From Pestalotiopsis fici W106-1 (lineage: Eukaryota > Ascomycota > Sordariomycetes > Amphisphaeriales > Sporocadaceae), in NCBI RefSeq assembly GCF_000516985.1, contig NW_006917101.1, forward strand, positions 248,001 through 312,000: a DNA stretch of 64,000 bases, in the 5' to 3' direction. The translations under genes were made by a program, and so were the position numbers. The notes under the pieces are model-generated. The model had not been told where the DNA came from. It searched no databases and saw only the letters and a list, made by a program, of their open reading frames with translations. Position 1 is the stretch's first letter. Every line of letters begins with the position of its first letter. Below, piece after piece: positions 12,112 to 21,893 of this stretch.

Positions 12112-14166
12112 CTACTCACGGGACTTGTACGATTATTCAGCGGGACTTTTTTTTTATTTTTTTTTTATATTAGGCTTGGGTGGAGGTAGTTTAATTTCTG
12201 GATGGACCATGGGGACATACCCACAACTCGGAGCTAGGGAGTTGATGGTGAGAGAAAAAGGGCTTTCTTCTCGGACGTAAATGGGTTCGGTCGTTTTCGC
12301 GATTGAACAGACAGGGCGGAAATAGCGGAAATATCATCATTTTTCTCTTCCAATTCGGCGTGCAAAAAGTTGTTGGCCATGTTTGCATTGACCACGAGGG
12401 TCGTATAGCTGCGTAGACGTGACGATGATTAATAGACTCCTTTGCGCCCGCCCTGTGAGCTTGGGCCTTTTGATACCAATACGCGGATAGCTGCTCGTCC
12501 ATAATACTCAACCTCGACCTCTTACAGGCGGAAAACTGATGGCATGAATGCTTGTAAAGACGGCAGAATTGATTCCCGCCAGGTAATTCCGACTTGAAGA
12601 TCTTGAGTGACGGCCTCAATAAAGTTGATCTTGGGGAGAAGAAAAAAGCTGCATCGATTTGACAAAGGGGCGGCTCCAAAAAAGGGATTCGCTGCTGTTT
12701 GCCAAGCCGGTTCCTCGGCCGAAGTTGAAACACGAAATATGGAATAACTCATCACTCATTTGTCTCTTTTTGCTTTTTCTTCGATACAGCCAAGCAATCA
12801 CTAGAGATTGAACGCGTTGCCCACGCCCCCTAGATTCAGGTCAGGCTTTTTGATCTGTCCGTATTCCCCATGGTCGTATGACGACATGGTCATTTATTAA
12901 TGGACTTGATTTGTGACACTGTACGAGAAAAGGGAAGCAGTGAGATGATTTGACTATTCTCTCTTTCCCAGTCAGCTGATTCAAGCTCTCGAGTCTGGTG
13001 TCCTTGGAGAGCCTCTCAGATGTGGACATGGGAAACCCATAACGTCCAAAGACGATAGTGCGCGATGACATGTACATAGAGAGCTGATGATTCTCACGTC
13101 CTCGGTCATCCCAACGCCCGATCATCATCCGATCTCGTTCAAGATCGTTGGGGACCCATCATTGCCATTTTTGAGTACGGAGCCGCCTGGAAGATACCGA
13201 TACATTATTAGCAAAGTTGTTTCAGAAATAAGAGCCCCTTACCGTTAATAATGGGGCCGAATCCCACAGGTTCGTTTATCTGGGGATGCTACGCAGGGAT
13301 TAAACCCGGGCTAGAGGCGCTGCCAAGACTTTGTTCCAACGTCGTCCATTTCGGAGAGTTGGACGCATAAGGCCTGGTATTTTAATATAATCGTAGGTTT
13401 TTTTTTTCTCAGTTGGGGGGTTGTTGGGTTCCACCATTTCCACCAAAAGACGACGCACCGAAAGAGCCGAAGCGGTAGTAGGTGGTAGTCTGTATTCCAT
13501 AGCAGCGGTAGCCCCGAGCAGGACCGTCAGCCGCACAACCACAGCGGAGATAGATTCGTAAGCCCCGGGGATGATTTTGATGGGGTAGCCTGTCACCTGT
13601 GCATGGTCTTGTCTGCAACTGTCCTGCATATGGTCTGTGATGAACCATATTATACTCTTTTCGGCCATGATTTCTTACAGGGAAGACATAACCCCCCCGA
13701 CCGCAAACCCAACCCAACCCATGAAAGTAAAAGTCTTGGTGCAGCTAGCCGCTGAGTAGCATCTAGGTAGGGCGAAGGGGGGACTCAGAGTAAACGTGGT
13801 GAATATATTCCAAAAGACTTGGCAGATCCACGCCGCATCCTGACTCTCATCACAGTCGATCATCCTGTGTCGACCACCCCTGAGTGGTGGAACAAATGTG
13901 ACCCATGTTGAATAAACAAATTTGGTCCTGCTGGGAATGAGCCAAGACAATGGGAAAAGAAAATATCCCGATCATATGTGTATAAGACGACCGTGATCCT
14001 TTCGATATTCGTAGTGGTTCTTTCCTCTGTTCTTCAGCCAATCTCACAGTTGACCTCTGCTCATTCTTTACTTCTTCTTTTAAACTCTCTCCAACGAGTC
14101 TTAAATATCACATTCTTTCTCAGCGCAAGCCGCGAGTCTTTCTTTCAAAAAAACATACATATCAAA
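12112..14166. other. Intergenic region upstream of pectate lyase
   Basis: Open frames on the minus strand (about 12191-12733 and 13300-13717) have no recognisable domain and I did not call them. The right end is the pectate lyase promoter with a TATA-like element and a pyrimidine-rich leader. Confidence 0.5.
13981..13987 (+). promoter_or_regulatory. TATA-like box of the pectate lyase gene
   Basis: TATAAGA lies 180 nt before the ATG and is followed by a CT-rich stretch (14020-14110) typical of transcription starts of strongly expressed fungal genes. The promoter assignment is inference. Confidence 0.45.
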
Positions 14167-15141
14167 ATGAAGTTCACTGCCGCTGCTGCGCTCCTGGCCA
14201 CTGTTGCCTCGGCCACTCCCACCAACCTCAAGAACGCCATCGCCAGCCGTGCTGCCACCGATGCTTGTGACATTGGTTACTGTACCCAGAACGGCGGTAC
14301 CACTGGTGGTGCTGCCGGTGAGACCGTCACTGTCACCTCGGTCGATGACCTGACCACCTACGCCGAGAGCGACGAAGCCTACACCATCATTGTCTCTGGC
14401 GACCTCACCGGCTCGGCCAAGATCCGCGTCGGCTCCGACAAGACCATCTACGGAGAGTCGGGCAGCTCCATCGAGGGCGTCGGCTTCTACGTCAAGGGCG
14501 TCAGCAACGTCATCCTGCGCAACCTCAAGATCTCCAAGGTCGTGGCCGACAACGGCGACGCCATTGGCATCCAGGCGTCCGAGAACGTCTGGGTCGACCA
14601 CTGCGACCTGTCGTCGGACCTGGACAATGGCAAGGACTACTACGACGGCCTGCTCGACATCACCCACGCCTCCGAGTACGTGACCGTCTCCAACACGTAC
14701 CTGCACGACCACTACAAGGCCTCGCTGGTCGGCCACTCGGACAGCAACGCCGACGAGGACACGGGCACCCTGCACGTCACCTACGCCAACAACTACTGGA
14801 AGAACATCAACTCGCGCCAGCCCTCGGTCCGCTTCGGCACCGTCCACATTGTCAACAACTACTGGGACGGCGCCCTCGGCACCGGCGTCAACACCCGCAT
14901 GGGCGCCCAGGTCTTTATCGAGAGCTCGGCCTTCAGCAACTGCGCCACCAAGGCCATTGAGTCGGCCGACTCGGACGAGATTGGCTACGCCTCCGTCGAC
15001 GATGTCGACCTGGGCGGTTCCGAGAACGATGCCGAGGCTGGCGATCTCACGGCCAGCTCTTTCCCCTACGACACCATTGAGACCCTGGGCTCTGCCAATG
15101 TTGCCAGCTCCGTCACCAGCTCCGCTGGTCAGACTCTGTAA
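14167..15141 (+). CDS. Secreted pectate lyase, polysaccharide lyase family 1
   Basis: Single exon, 324 aa. The start chosen is the ATG with a good context (ATCAAAATGA) opening a signal peptide, MKFTAAAALLATVASA (16 aa); the frame remains open upstream but has no better start. PL1 features are visible: the calcium-site Asp residues D131 (NGDAI), D160 and D164 (DGLLD), and the catalytic Arg motif RxPxxR at 217-222, within the right-handed beta-helix. Retained calcium-binding Asp residues favour pectate lyase over pectin lyase. It cleaves de-esterified homogalacturonan by beta-elimination outside the cell. Codon use is extremely C-ending, suggesting high expression, and this also leaves a long antisense open frame. 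There is no carbohydrate-binding module. It is convergent with the next gene. Confidence 0.95.
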   Translation: MKFTAAAALLATVASATPTNLKNAIASRAATDACDIGYCTQNGGTTGGAAGETVTVTSVDDLTTYAESDEAYTIIVSGDLTGSAKIRVGSDKTIYGESGSSIEGVGFYVKGVSNVILRNLKISKVVADNGDAIGIQASENVWVDHCDLSSDLDNGKDYYDGLLDITHASEYVTVSNTYLHDHYKASLVGHSDSNADEDTGTLHVTYANNYWKNINSRQPSVRFGTVHIVNNYWDGALGTGVNTRMGAQVFIESSAFSNCATKAIESADSDEIGYASVDDVDLGGSENDAEAGDLTASSFPYDTIETLGSANVASSVTSSAGQTL

Positions 15142-15498
15142 GCAACTTGTTTCAATTATTGCAATACATGTCGTGGTCTTGAGCATTGTGTTTTTCTCCG
15201 AAAGGGGTACTTCTTGTAAATATCATTTTCCAGAAACAAAATACAATTAGAAAACACGGGATAGTGGTTGGAGGGGGAGGATCAAGATGAGAGCAGGAAA
15301 AGACCTTTTCAGGGGGTTTAGAGTGGCGGTGCTGCCAAAGCTTCATTTAACTTTGTATATATTCTTTTGAAATTTAATCAGCATGTCTGGTCGAAGTGTG
15401 GCATTCCCAAGTTGTGAAATGAAGAAGAGGTAATTATGTATTCACAGCAGTACGTTGATGATATAAGAATAATATTGGGATAAGCAAATTGTCATTCC
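15142..15498. other. Intergenic region between convergent genes
   Basis: AT-rich 3' flanks of the pectate lyase and the downstream minus-strand gene. Nothing else is seen. Confidence 0.6.
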
Positions 15499-16801
15499 TC
15501 ATCGCCTTCCCCTTCTCGGGTCGGCCGTACCATTTTTCGTTAAAAATCCTGTGTCCCAATGCAAGGTCATGAAATCGTGTACCCATTGAGCGTCAGCAGC
15601 TCTCCCTTGCTTGCGAAGCCGGTCTGCAGCCTCAAAGCATACCCTTTGACGGAATTTCGCAACCTTAATCCATTTTTTGGTCCCCCAGAATCCGTAAAGC
15701 TTGTGGTTCGGATCAGAAGCGACATCTTTTAACAGCTTGAGGACTGGGTCCGCTGAAGGTACCTCAGGGTGCACCAGGTAAAGAGAACTTCTCGGCCAAG
15801 CCGAAGAGTTACCTGGTAGAAGAATCTCGAACATTTCCATCAATTCATCAAACGCAATGCCACTTGCGGGAACGCCCTTGTGGGCCATTTTTCCGATTGC
15901 CACCCAGGATGGAACGATCGGGAATTCCAAGAGGATATTTTCCCTGGCACCATCTTGATCAAGGCCGTGATCCTTGCAAAATCGTACGAAATTCGTATAG
16001 ACTGAGTCCGCTGAACCATCGGGACTCCACCACAACAATGCATTAAAAGCTCCTGAGAGGAATTGACCACCCCATTTGAACTGCAAGAAGGCCTCCTTAC
16101 GCTGTCTATTATAGTCGGAATTTCTCACCAGCGCCGATGAAGCTGAAATGGGTGTGACATGCGCGCGCCAGCACGATACTAGCCAGCTTTCAAGGAGTGA
16201 CCAATGGCCAGCACCCACAAGGACAGCGGCCAAATATGGCAAAAGGCTCCTAGTCTGGACTTTAGTATCCACAAAGATTATGAAAACAGTCAGACACATA
16301 CTCGTTATTTCGATGATTCGACTTGATTTGGTCCTGAACAATCGGCTGCTGTAGCCATCGCCAAACCCTGGGTCCAGCCCTGTCTTTCCTTACGACGGCT
16401 TCAGCGTGCGCAAGAGACAAGGCGCCAATGTACTCGCAATACGCTTCCAGGCAAAGACCACCCGTGGCAATGAGATGATCCTCATGGACCATTGATCCGT
16501 CTAGTCGATCGAGAATGTCCAGGCCATTTCTGCCAATCACTTGAATTGTTGCTCTTCTGATGCTCTCGTCCAACACTGATAGTGTTTCGTAGTCTTCGTA
16601 ATCTTGAATGTCGCTATCCTTGCTCGGCATAGATAGCCTCCTCAGTAGCTTGAGCGTTCGGGCTTGACGGTCAGTCGACGAAGAGCTGCTGTTATATCGT
16701 GGCAATGCAGTGGCCAGGGCGGACGGCTTCCCTCTGTGCGCCCGAACAAGAGGTGTCCAAAGGATACGGCCCCACTGCAAGCCGAAGCTGGACCGGACCA
16801 T
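15499..16801 (-). CDS. Conserved-looking unknown protein, probably mitochondrial
   Basis: Exons (minus) 16801-16302 and 16249-15499 give 416 aa. I do not recognise the family. The N terminus is Arg/Ser-rich and lacks acidic residues for about 40 residues (MVRSSFGLQWGRILWTPLVR...), which looks like a mitochondrial targeting sequence. A weakly hydrophobic stretch (SLLPYLAAVLVGAGHWSLLE) follows the intron; no strong membrane helix is obvious. The rest is soluble, aromatic-rich and helix-prone (LQFKWGGQFLSGAFNALLWW; KRG-type basic C terminus). The intron is 52 nt with branch TACTAAAG and acceptor ACTAG; other AG choices give the wrong phase. It is convergent with the pectate lyase. Confidence 0.7.
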
Positions 16802-17459
16802 TGTCTTTCTTGAAGTCTGCTGGTTTCTCCAAGTCTACGCGCGCTTATACGTGCGTGGAGTCCATCGATTGAACCATATAAGGATAGTAGTCGTGGTGTG
16901 AACTAGAAACAATTTCCATGTCCACGTGATGTGCCCGTTTGTGTGAAGAGTGTCCGATGTTGGTTGCTTTTTCCCATGGCCGTGGATGTGGAGCGGACCT
17001 CGGAGCGACCCCAACAGCGCTGATAGGCCTGGGCCCTGGGCGAATGCAAGGGAAGCGCGTACATGCACAGTGTATATTGAACCAGAGCTCCAAAGTCTTT
17101 CTTCTTCTGTTTAATGCCAGTACATGAATCACAACACTTCAATCTCAAAACACGAGATACGCAAGTCTCTACAGGGTATCTCTGTAAGTATCTCTTTATC
17201 TCCATCAAAGTATCCTGCCCCTACCTGAATGCACGCTACGCAATGTATTCAAATCTCCAAAAGCCTGCACAGATTCATTATCCACCTCAATCAGATTTCC
17301 AACACAGAACTGAGAATCCATCATTGAACGCTGTAAATATGTCTTGAACAATCCCAAGTTTTGCTCATGGGTCCTCTACTCAAATAGATATGTGCTAAAA
17401 TACAATGAGCAAATAAGTAGCGCAATGTTCCCTCAAGCTTCTTCTTGTCCATCTCACCC
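16802..17459. other. Intergenic region
   Basis: Promoter side of the unknown minus-strand gene and 3' flank of the aldolase gene. No gene is seen. Confidence 0.6.
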
Positions 17460-18293
17460 CTACGAGGACTTGCGTGCCTCTTGCACCCGCTCGTTGATGC
17501 CATTGTACTTTTCGCCCAAAGCCTTCAAACCAGCCAGCAGCATGGCCTGGTCACCACCGCTGAGCGACCACGAGGCGCCCATGGCAAACCACTTTTCCAG
17601 CAGATCCGCCCGTCCGCCGATGCCGCCAATGCCAATGGGCTTGCCGTATTTCTTCCCCGCCAGCACAATCTTGGTCACGGCATCTTGGTAAATGGGGTTG
17701 TCGTACTGCCCGTGGATGCCATAATCCGAACACAAGTCGTTGGAGCCAATGAGGATGCCGTCGACGCCGTCGATACTCAGAAACTCCTCGGCCAGGTCCA
17801 CGGCCCCCGGCGTCTCAATCATGGGGATCAGCATGGTCTCGCGGTTCAGGACCTCGTTCTGCACCGGGCTCGGCAGCGAGCGGAAGTGGAGAATGGGCTG
17901 GTTGTTGGCGCAGCCGCGGGCGCCCAGGGGCGCGTACTTGGCGGCGCGGACGAGGGCCTTGACCTCGTCGACCGTCTCGACGTGCGGGACAATGACGGCC
18001 GCGGCGCCAGAGTCGAGCACCCGGCTTATGTGCCACGGGGACTGGGACGGGACGCGGACCAGCGGCGAAACGCCCGCGTAGGTGCAGGCCAGGATGAGCT
18101 GGGCCACTTGGGACAGGTCGCTCGACGAGTGCTCCATGTCGATGAACATGCCGTGGATCCCGGCCATTTTGGTCATCATGGCGATTTCGTTGCTGAGCAC
18201 CACCTTGACCGACATGACGGCGCAAACCTCGCCCGCCAGGATACGATCCCGGAACGGGTTGGAGGCGCTGACGTTTGTGCTTAATGAGCCCAT
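17460..18293 (-). CDS. HpcH/HpaI-type class II aldolase (2-keto-3-deoxy acid aldolase)
   Basis: Single exon, 277 aa, the usual length for the family. The TIM-barrel motifs are all present: FIDMEH with H55, PLVRVP with R80, GARG, PMIET with E160 and the metal ligand in GSND with D186. Members cleave 2-keto-3-deoxy or 4-hydroxy-2-oxo acids to pyruvate plus an aldehyde using a divalent metal. Substrates include 2-keto-3-deoxy-L-rhamnonate, 5-keto-4-deoxy-glucarate and hydroxy-oxo-heptanedioate, and the sequence alone does not separate these. No targeting signal is evident, so it is probably cytosolic. A role in sugar-acid catabolism would suit a pectin-degrading fungus but is inference. Strong GC3 bias creates a long antisense frame that is not a gene. 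Confidence 0.9.
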   Translation of the reverse strand: MGSLSTNVSASNPFRDRILAGEVCAVMSVKVVLSNEIAMMTKMAGIHGMFIDMEHSSSDLSQVAQLILACTYAGVSPLVRVPSQSPWHISRVLDSGAAAVIVPHVETVDEVKALVRAAKYAPLGARGCANNQPILHFRSLPSPVQNEVLNRETMLIPMIETPGAVDLAEEFLSIDGVDGILIGSNDLCSDYGIHGQYDNPIYQDAVTKIVLAGKKYGKPIGIGGIGGRADLLEKWFAMGASWSLSGGDQAMLLAGLKALGEKYNGINERVQEARKSS

Positions 18294-20146
18294 TTTCTAG
18301 CAAGGTTGGTCACTATGGTAAGTGGCAGTGAATGTTTTTTTTTTTTTTTTTTCGGATTCTGGTCAGATATGCTCAATGGTCAGTCTAGGCGGCTGAGGTG
18401 AGAGTACAAATATAATTGATATGAGGCTGTAGATGAATATGAGTAGAAGAAGAATATCCGCATAGAATCTGTACGACTGTGATGAGCCCAGTCAGGATTT
18501 ATAAGTCTCTGGCCAAAAGGCATTCTCTCAACGGTTTTCCATGGGCATCCCCTTTCGTCCAAAAGATCGCAAATCGATATGCCGGAGCCATCTAGCATGG
18601 CGCCCCAAAATACGGACCGTAGACGATATTGCCTCTCAAAAGGCGGGCTTCGGCGGACTTTGCCCGGCACGTATAGAGTTGCTGTTATGTAGGCATTCGG
18701 GGCCGCTCCGGGGACACTTATTGTCTTGTATATAGTGATTATAGCGCCGCGGCCACTAAAGGACCCAAACTCATGGAAAGAAAGTGTCACTCAAGTACAC
18801 TCTTGATCTATTGCAGGGGAAAACTTTTGGTAGTTTCATGATCTAAAGTGTATAGGTCGTTGAGGCCAAGTATTACAATCCATATAGAACATGCATTGGT
18901 GGAGTCCATTCTAGTTCCTGTCAAAAGATGAGATGACCATCAGCAAACGATAAGGTGTGAGAAGACACAATCCCTGCCCGGATCCTACATACAACGCCTT
19001 AGACAATATAAATGCATGCCATGGAATCCATATTTTGTCTCGTCACAACTATTACCAGCATAATCAAGTAGCCTTGCTGCTGTTCAAGCTCTCGCGGACA
19101 AATGCCGAGAAATCCCTCCCGGAAGATTGCCGGACCCAATCAGTATATGATCGCGACCTCCAGCGGACATGATTGGTCGCAATGATTAGCAGGGAAACTT
19201 GAATAAGGGAACATTTTGGTTGTGGCTCGGTCCTTTTTCTGTTCCCTTGGAAAAGCCTCCCAAGACAACCAACCAAGACGCCCCGCGTGGCGTGGACTGC
19301 GAGAATGTATTTCCGAAGACAAACCGTCCATGGATGGGGAAAAACATTTTAACCTACAGAGGTCAGATGCTCTCATAACAACTGACTATCTTTTCCCCAC
19401 CACCTTCTTTCCCACCCCGCATTCCACCCGCATCCTTTCTGCGGCCCAGATGGTCCCGCCTTTTTGATTCCGGTTGGCGCCGCAGACACTTTGGCTGGGC
19501 TTCGGAATAAATAAATACTTTAAATGTAGTGCCATGTGCAACCAAGTATCAATCGTACAAATGACCATTCATGACTTGGATATTATTAATATCCATACGA
19601 TCCGGTGTATATCAATGGATCTCGTTCATTCCTTCTTGAGTCGCAATGGCTTTTGGAAGTAACAAGCCCACAGGTTGAAGCGGTCATGAATACTCTCGGA
19701 ACTAAGTGCTCATAATACTATACTACCAAAATTTCGGTGGAGAAACATTTCCGTTCGCCCGAGCACATCATAATCGCGTGCCGACAGAAACAGAAGAGCC
19801 AATGCAGCTTCTTACAATCATGTCACAGCAGGCATACAATTTGTGCAATTGAGCTGAAAAGAGTTGTGCACAAAAACATCAACGAGACTTGGCCTTTCAA
19901 TCAGAGCTTTCTTCTTATATATACCAAAAAAGCATGCGATCTATCTACAGTCCTCGAGGTATCACCGAGAATGCTAGAATGGGATGCTATGCAGACCAAA
20001 CCCCTTTACTGTAAATCCATGAAATCGAACGTGACCGAATCAGTAAGCTTCAGTACCGTAAATGCTCCTTCGCTGTTTCCCAAACATAAAGTATCGAAGG
20101 TATCATCTCTCTTTGCGCAAACCCAAGCAGGTAGATTGGGGGGTAT
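18294..20146. other. Intergenic region
   Basis: Promoter of the aldolase gene, including an 18-nt T run at 18335-18352, and the 3' flank of the isocitrate dehydrogenase gene. No gene is supported. Confidence 0.6.
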
Positions 20147-20610
20147 TTACAACTTCTCCTTGAGCAGGCTCTTCATCCTCCTCTCGACAGCGTTCAAGTA
20201 CTCGGTGGTGGTGACGTAGTCCTCACGAGCCGTCTTTCCGCAGGCCAGGGCCAGATCCTTGGTCATGATGCCGTCAACGTCGACAGTGTCAATGCAAGCC
20301 TGCTCGAGGGACTCGGCAAAGGCGACGACCTCGGGGGTATCGTCGAGCTTTCCACGCTGGATCAGACCGCGGGTCCAGGCAAAGATGGAGGCAATGGGGT
20401 TGGTAGAGGTCTCCTTGCCCTTCTGGTGCTCGCGGAAGTGGCGGGTAACGGTTCCGTGGGCGGCCTCGGACTCAAAGGTCTTGCCATCGGGGGTGATGAG
20501 AACCGAAGTCATGAGACCGAGGGAACCAAAACCTTGGGCAACAATGTCGGACTGGACATCACCGTCGTAGTCTATCGATGGTCGGTTAGTAAATATGACC
20601 CATTGCAATT

Positions 20611-20654
<44 letters not shown>

Positions 20655-21893
20655 CAATGTGACTTACTCTTCAATGCCATAATGTAGCCACCAGAGCTCT
20701 TGATCATCTGAGCGACCATGTCGTCGATCAGGCGGTGCTCGTACCAGATCTTCTTGGCCTCAAAGTCGGCCTTGTAGGTCGTGTCGTAGATCTCCTGGAA
20801 GATGTCCTTGAAACGGCCATCGTACTTCTTGAGAATGGTGTTCTTGGTGGACATGTACAGGGGCAGCTCCTTGGCCAGAGCAAGCTTGAAACTGGCGTGG
20901 GCGAAACCAGTGATGCTCTCGTCAGTGTTGTACTGAGTCTGGGCGACACCGCCGCCGCTCTTGAACTGGAAGACCTCAATCTCCTCGGGCTGGCCACCCT
21001 CGGGGGTGTAGACCATAGACAGCTTGCCGGGGCCCGGGATGACCTTGTCCTTGGCCCGGTACTGGTCACCGAAAGCGTGACGGCCAATGATGATGGGCTT
21101 CTTCCATCCCTGTACCAAACGAGGAATGCGCGGGATCACGATAGGCTCGCGGAAGACGGTACCGCCGAGAGCGTTACGGATGGTACCGTTAGGGGACAGC
21201 CACACTATGCGGACGCAACATGTTAGTGATATAGGGTTCGATTGTGCATACAAGTGCTCCAGTGAAGCGGTGAGATTTTGGGGCTATAACGGGCAATGCA
21301 ATATAAGAGACACGCAGTGCGGGGTGGCACAACAGCGCGTGGTGCAGGAACCAATGCAGGTCAGACTGCAATTTCTCATCTTGACGGGCAACCGCCATAT
21401 GGCTGGAGTATGGGATTGTATTGCATGGGATTCTTTTTGAATTGGATTGGCTTGGCTTACTCTGCTTGAGCTTAAACTCCTCTACACGCGCCTCGTCGGG
21501 AGTGATGGTGGCACACTTGACACCGACCGAGTACTTCTTGATAGCCTCGGCAGCATCGATGGTGACCTGGTCGTTGGTCTCGTCACGGTAAGGAAGACCC
21601 AAGTCGTAGTACTTGAGGTCAATGTCGAGGTAAGGGTGGATGAACTTGTCCTTGATGTCCTGCCAGATGACACGGGTCATCTCATCACCGTCGAGCTCCA
21701 CGACGGGGTTCTTGACCTTGATCTTCTGGGCCGCCATGGCTTGTCTGGTGTAGTGGAAGGAGGCGACGGGGACTGCAGGACGGGCGGCAGAACTCAGGAC
21801 GGGACGGAAGGCGGCGGGCCGGGCGGCAGATCTGGCAAAGGAAGTCGTGGTCGGCCGGATCGAACGAGCGGCGGCAGCGTAGAAGGAGTTCAT
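20147..21893 (-). CDS. IDP1: NADP-dependent isocitrate dehydrogenase, mitochondrial with internal start
   Basis: Exons (minus) 21893-21461, 21204-20668 and 20571-20147 give 464 aa. The first 50 residues ([20 protein letters not shown]...) are Arg/Ser/Ala-rich with no acids, a mitochondrial presequence. The enzyme core begins at [19 protein letters not shown]. The catalytic and metal signature [19 protein letters not shown] is rebuilt across intron 2, and FKLKQMWLSPNGT across intron 1. It oxidatively decarboxylates isocitrate to 2-oxoglutarate and yields NADPH. A second Met (M53, MAAQKIKV, codon at 21737) would give a cytosolic form; a single gene serving several compartments is known for Aspergillus idpA. 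The C terminus KEKL is not a standard peroxisomal signal. Intron 1 is long (256 nt). Intron 2 (96 nt) carries a CAG repeat and a perfect TACTAAC branch site. Confidence 0.96.
20613..20653. repeat. CTG/CAG trinucleotide repeat inside IDP1 intron 2
   Basis: A 41-nt perfect run of about 13.7 CTG units on the plus strand, read as CAG in the pre-mRNA, sits between the 5' splice site and the branch point. Confidence 0.95.

Noticed and set aside
12191..12733. 180-codon minus-strand open frame
   Set aside because: No domain, mixed low-complexity composition, and starts and ends within flanking non-coding-like sequence.
13300..13717. Overlapping minus-strand frames upstream of the pectate lyase
   Set aside because: No recognisable content; one starts with TTG; at most a decayed gene, which I cannot show.
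14101..15186. 361-codon antisense open frame opposite the pectate lyase
   Set aside because: Created by the extreme C-ending codon bias of the sense gene; its Val/Asp/Gly-rich protein has no domain.
17445..18284. 279-codon plus-strand frame opposite the aldolase
   Set aside because: Mirror of a GC3-biased coding exon; Val/His/Arg-rich with no recognisable fold.
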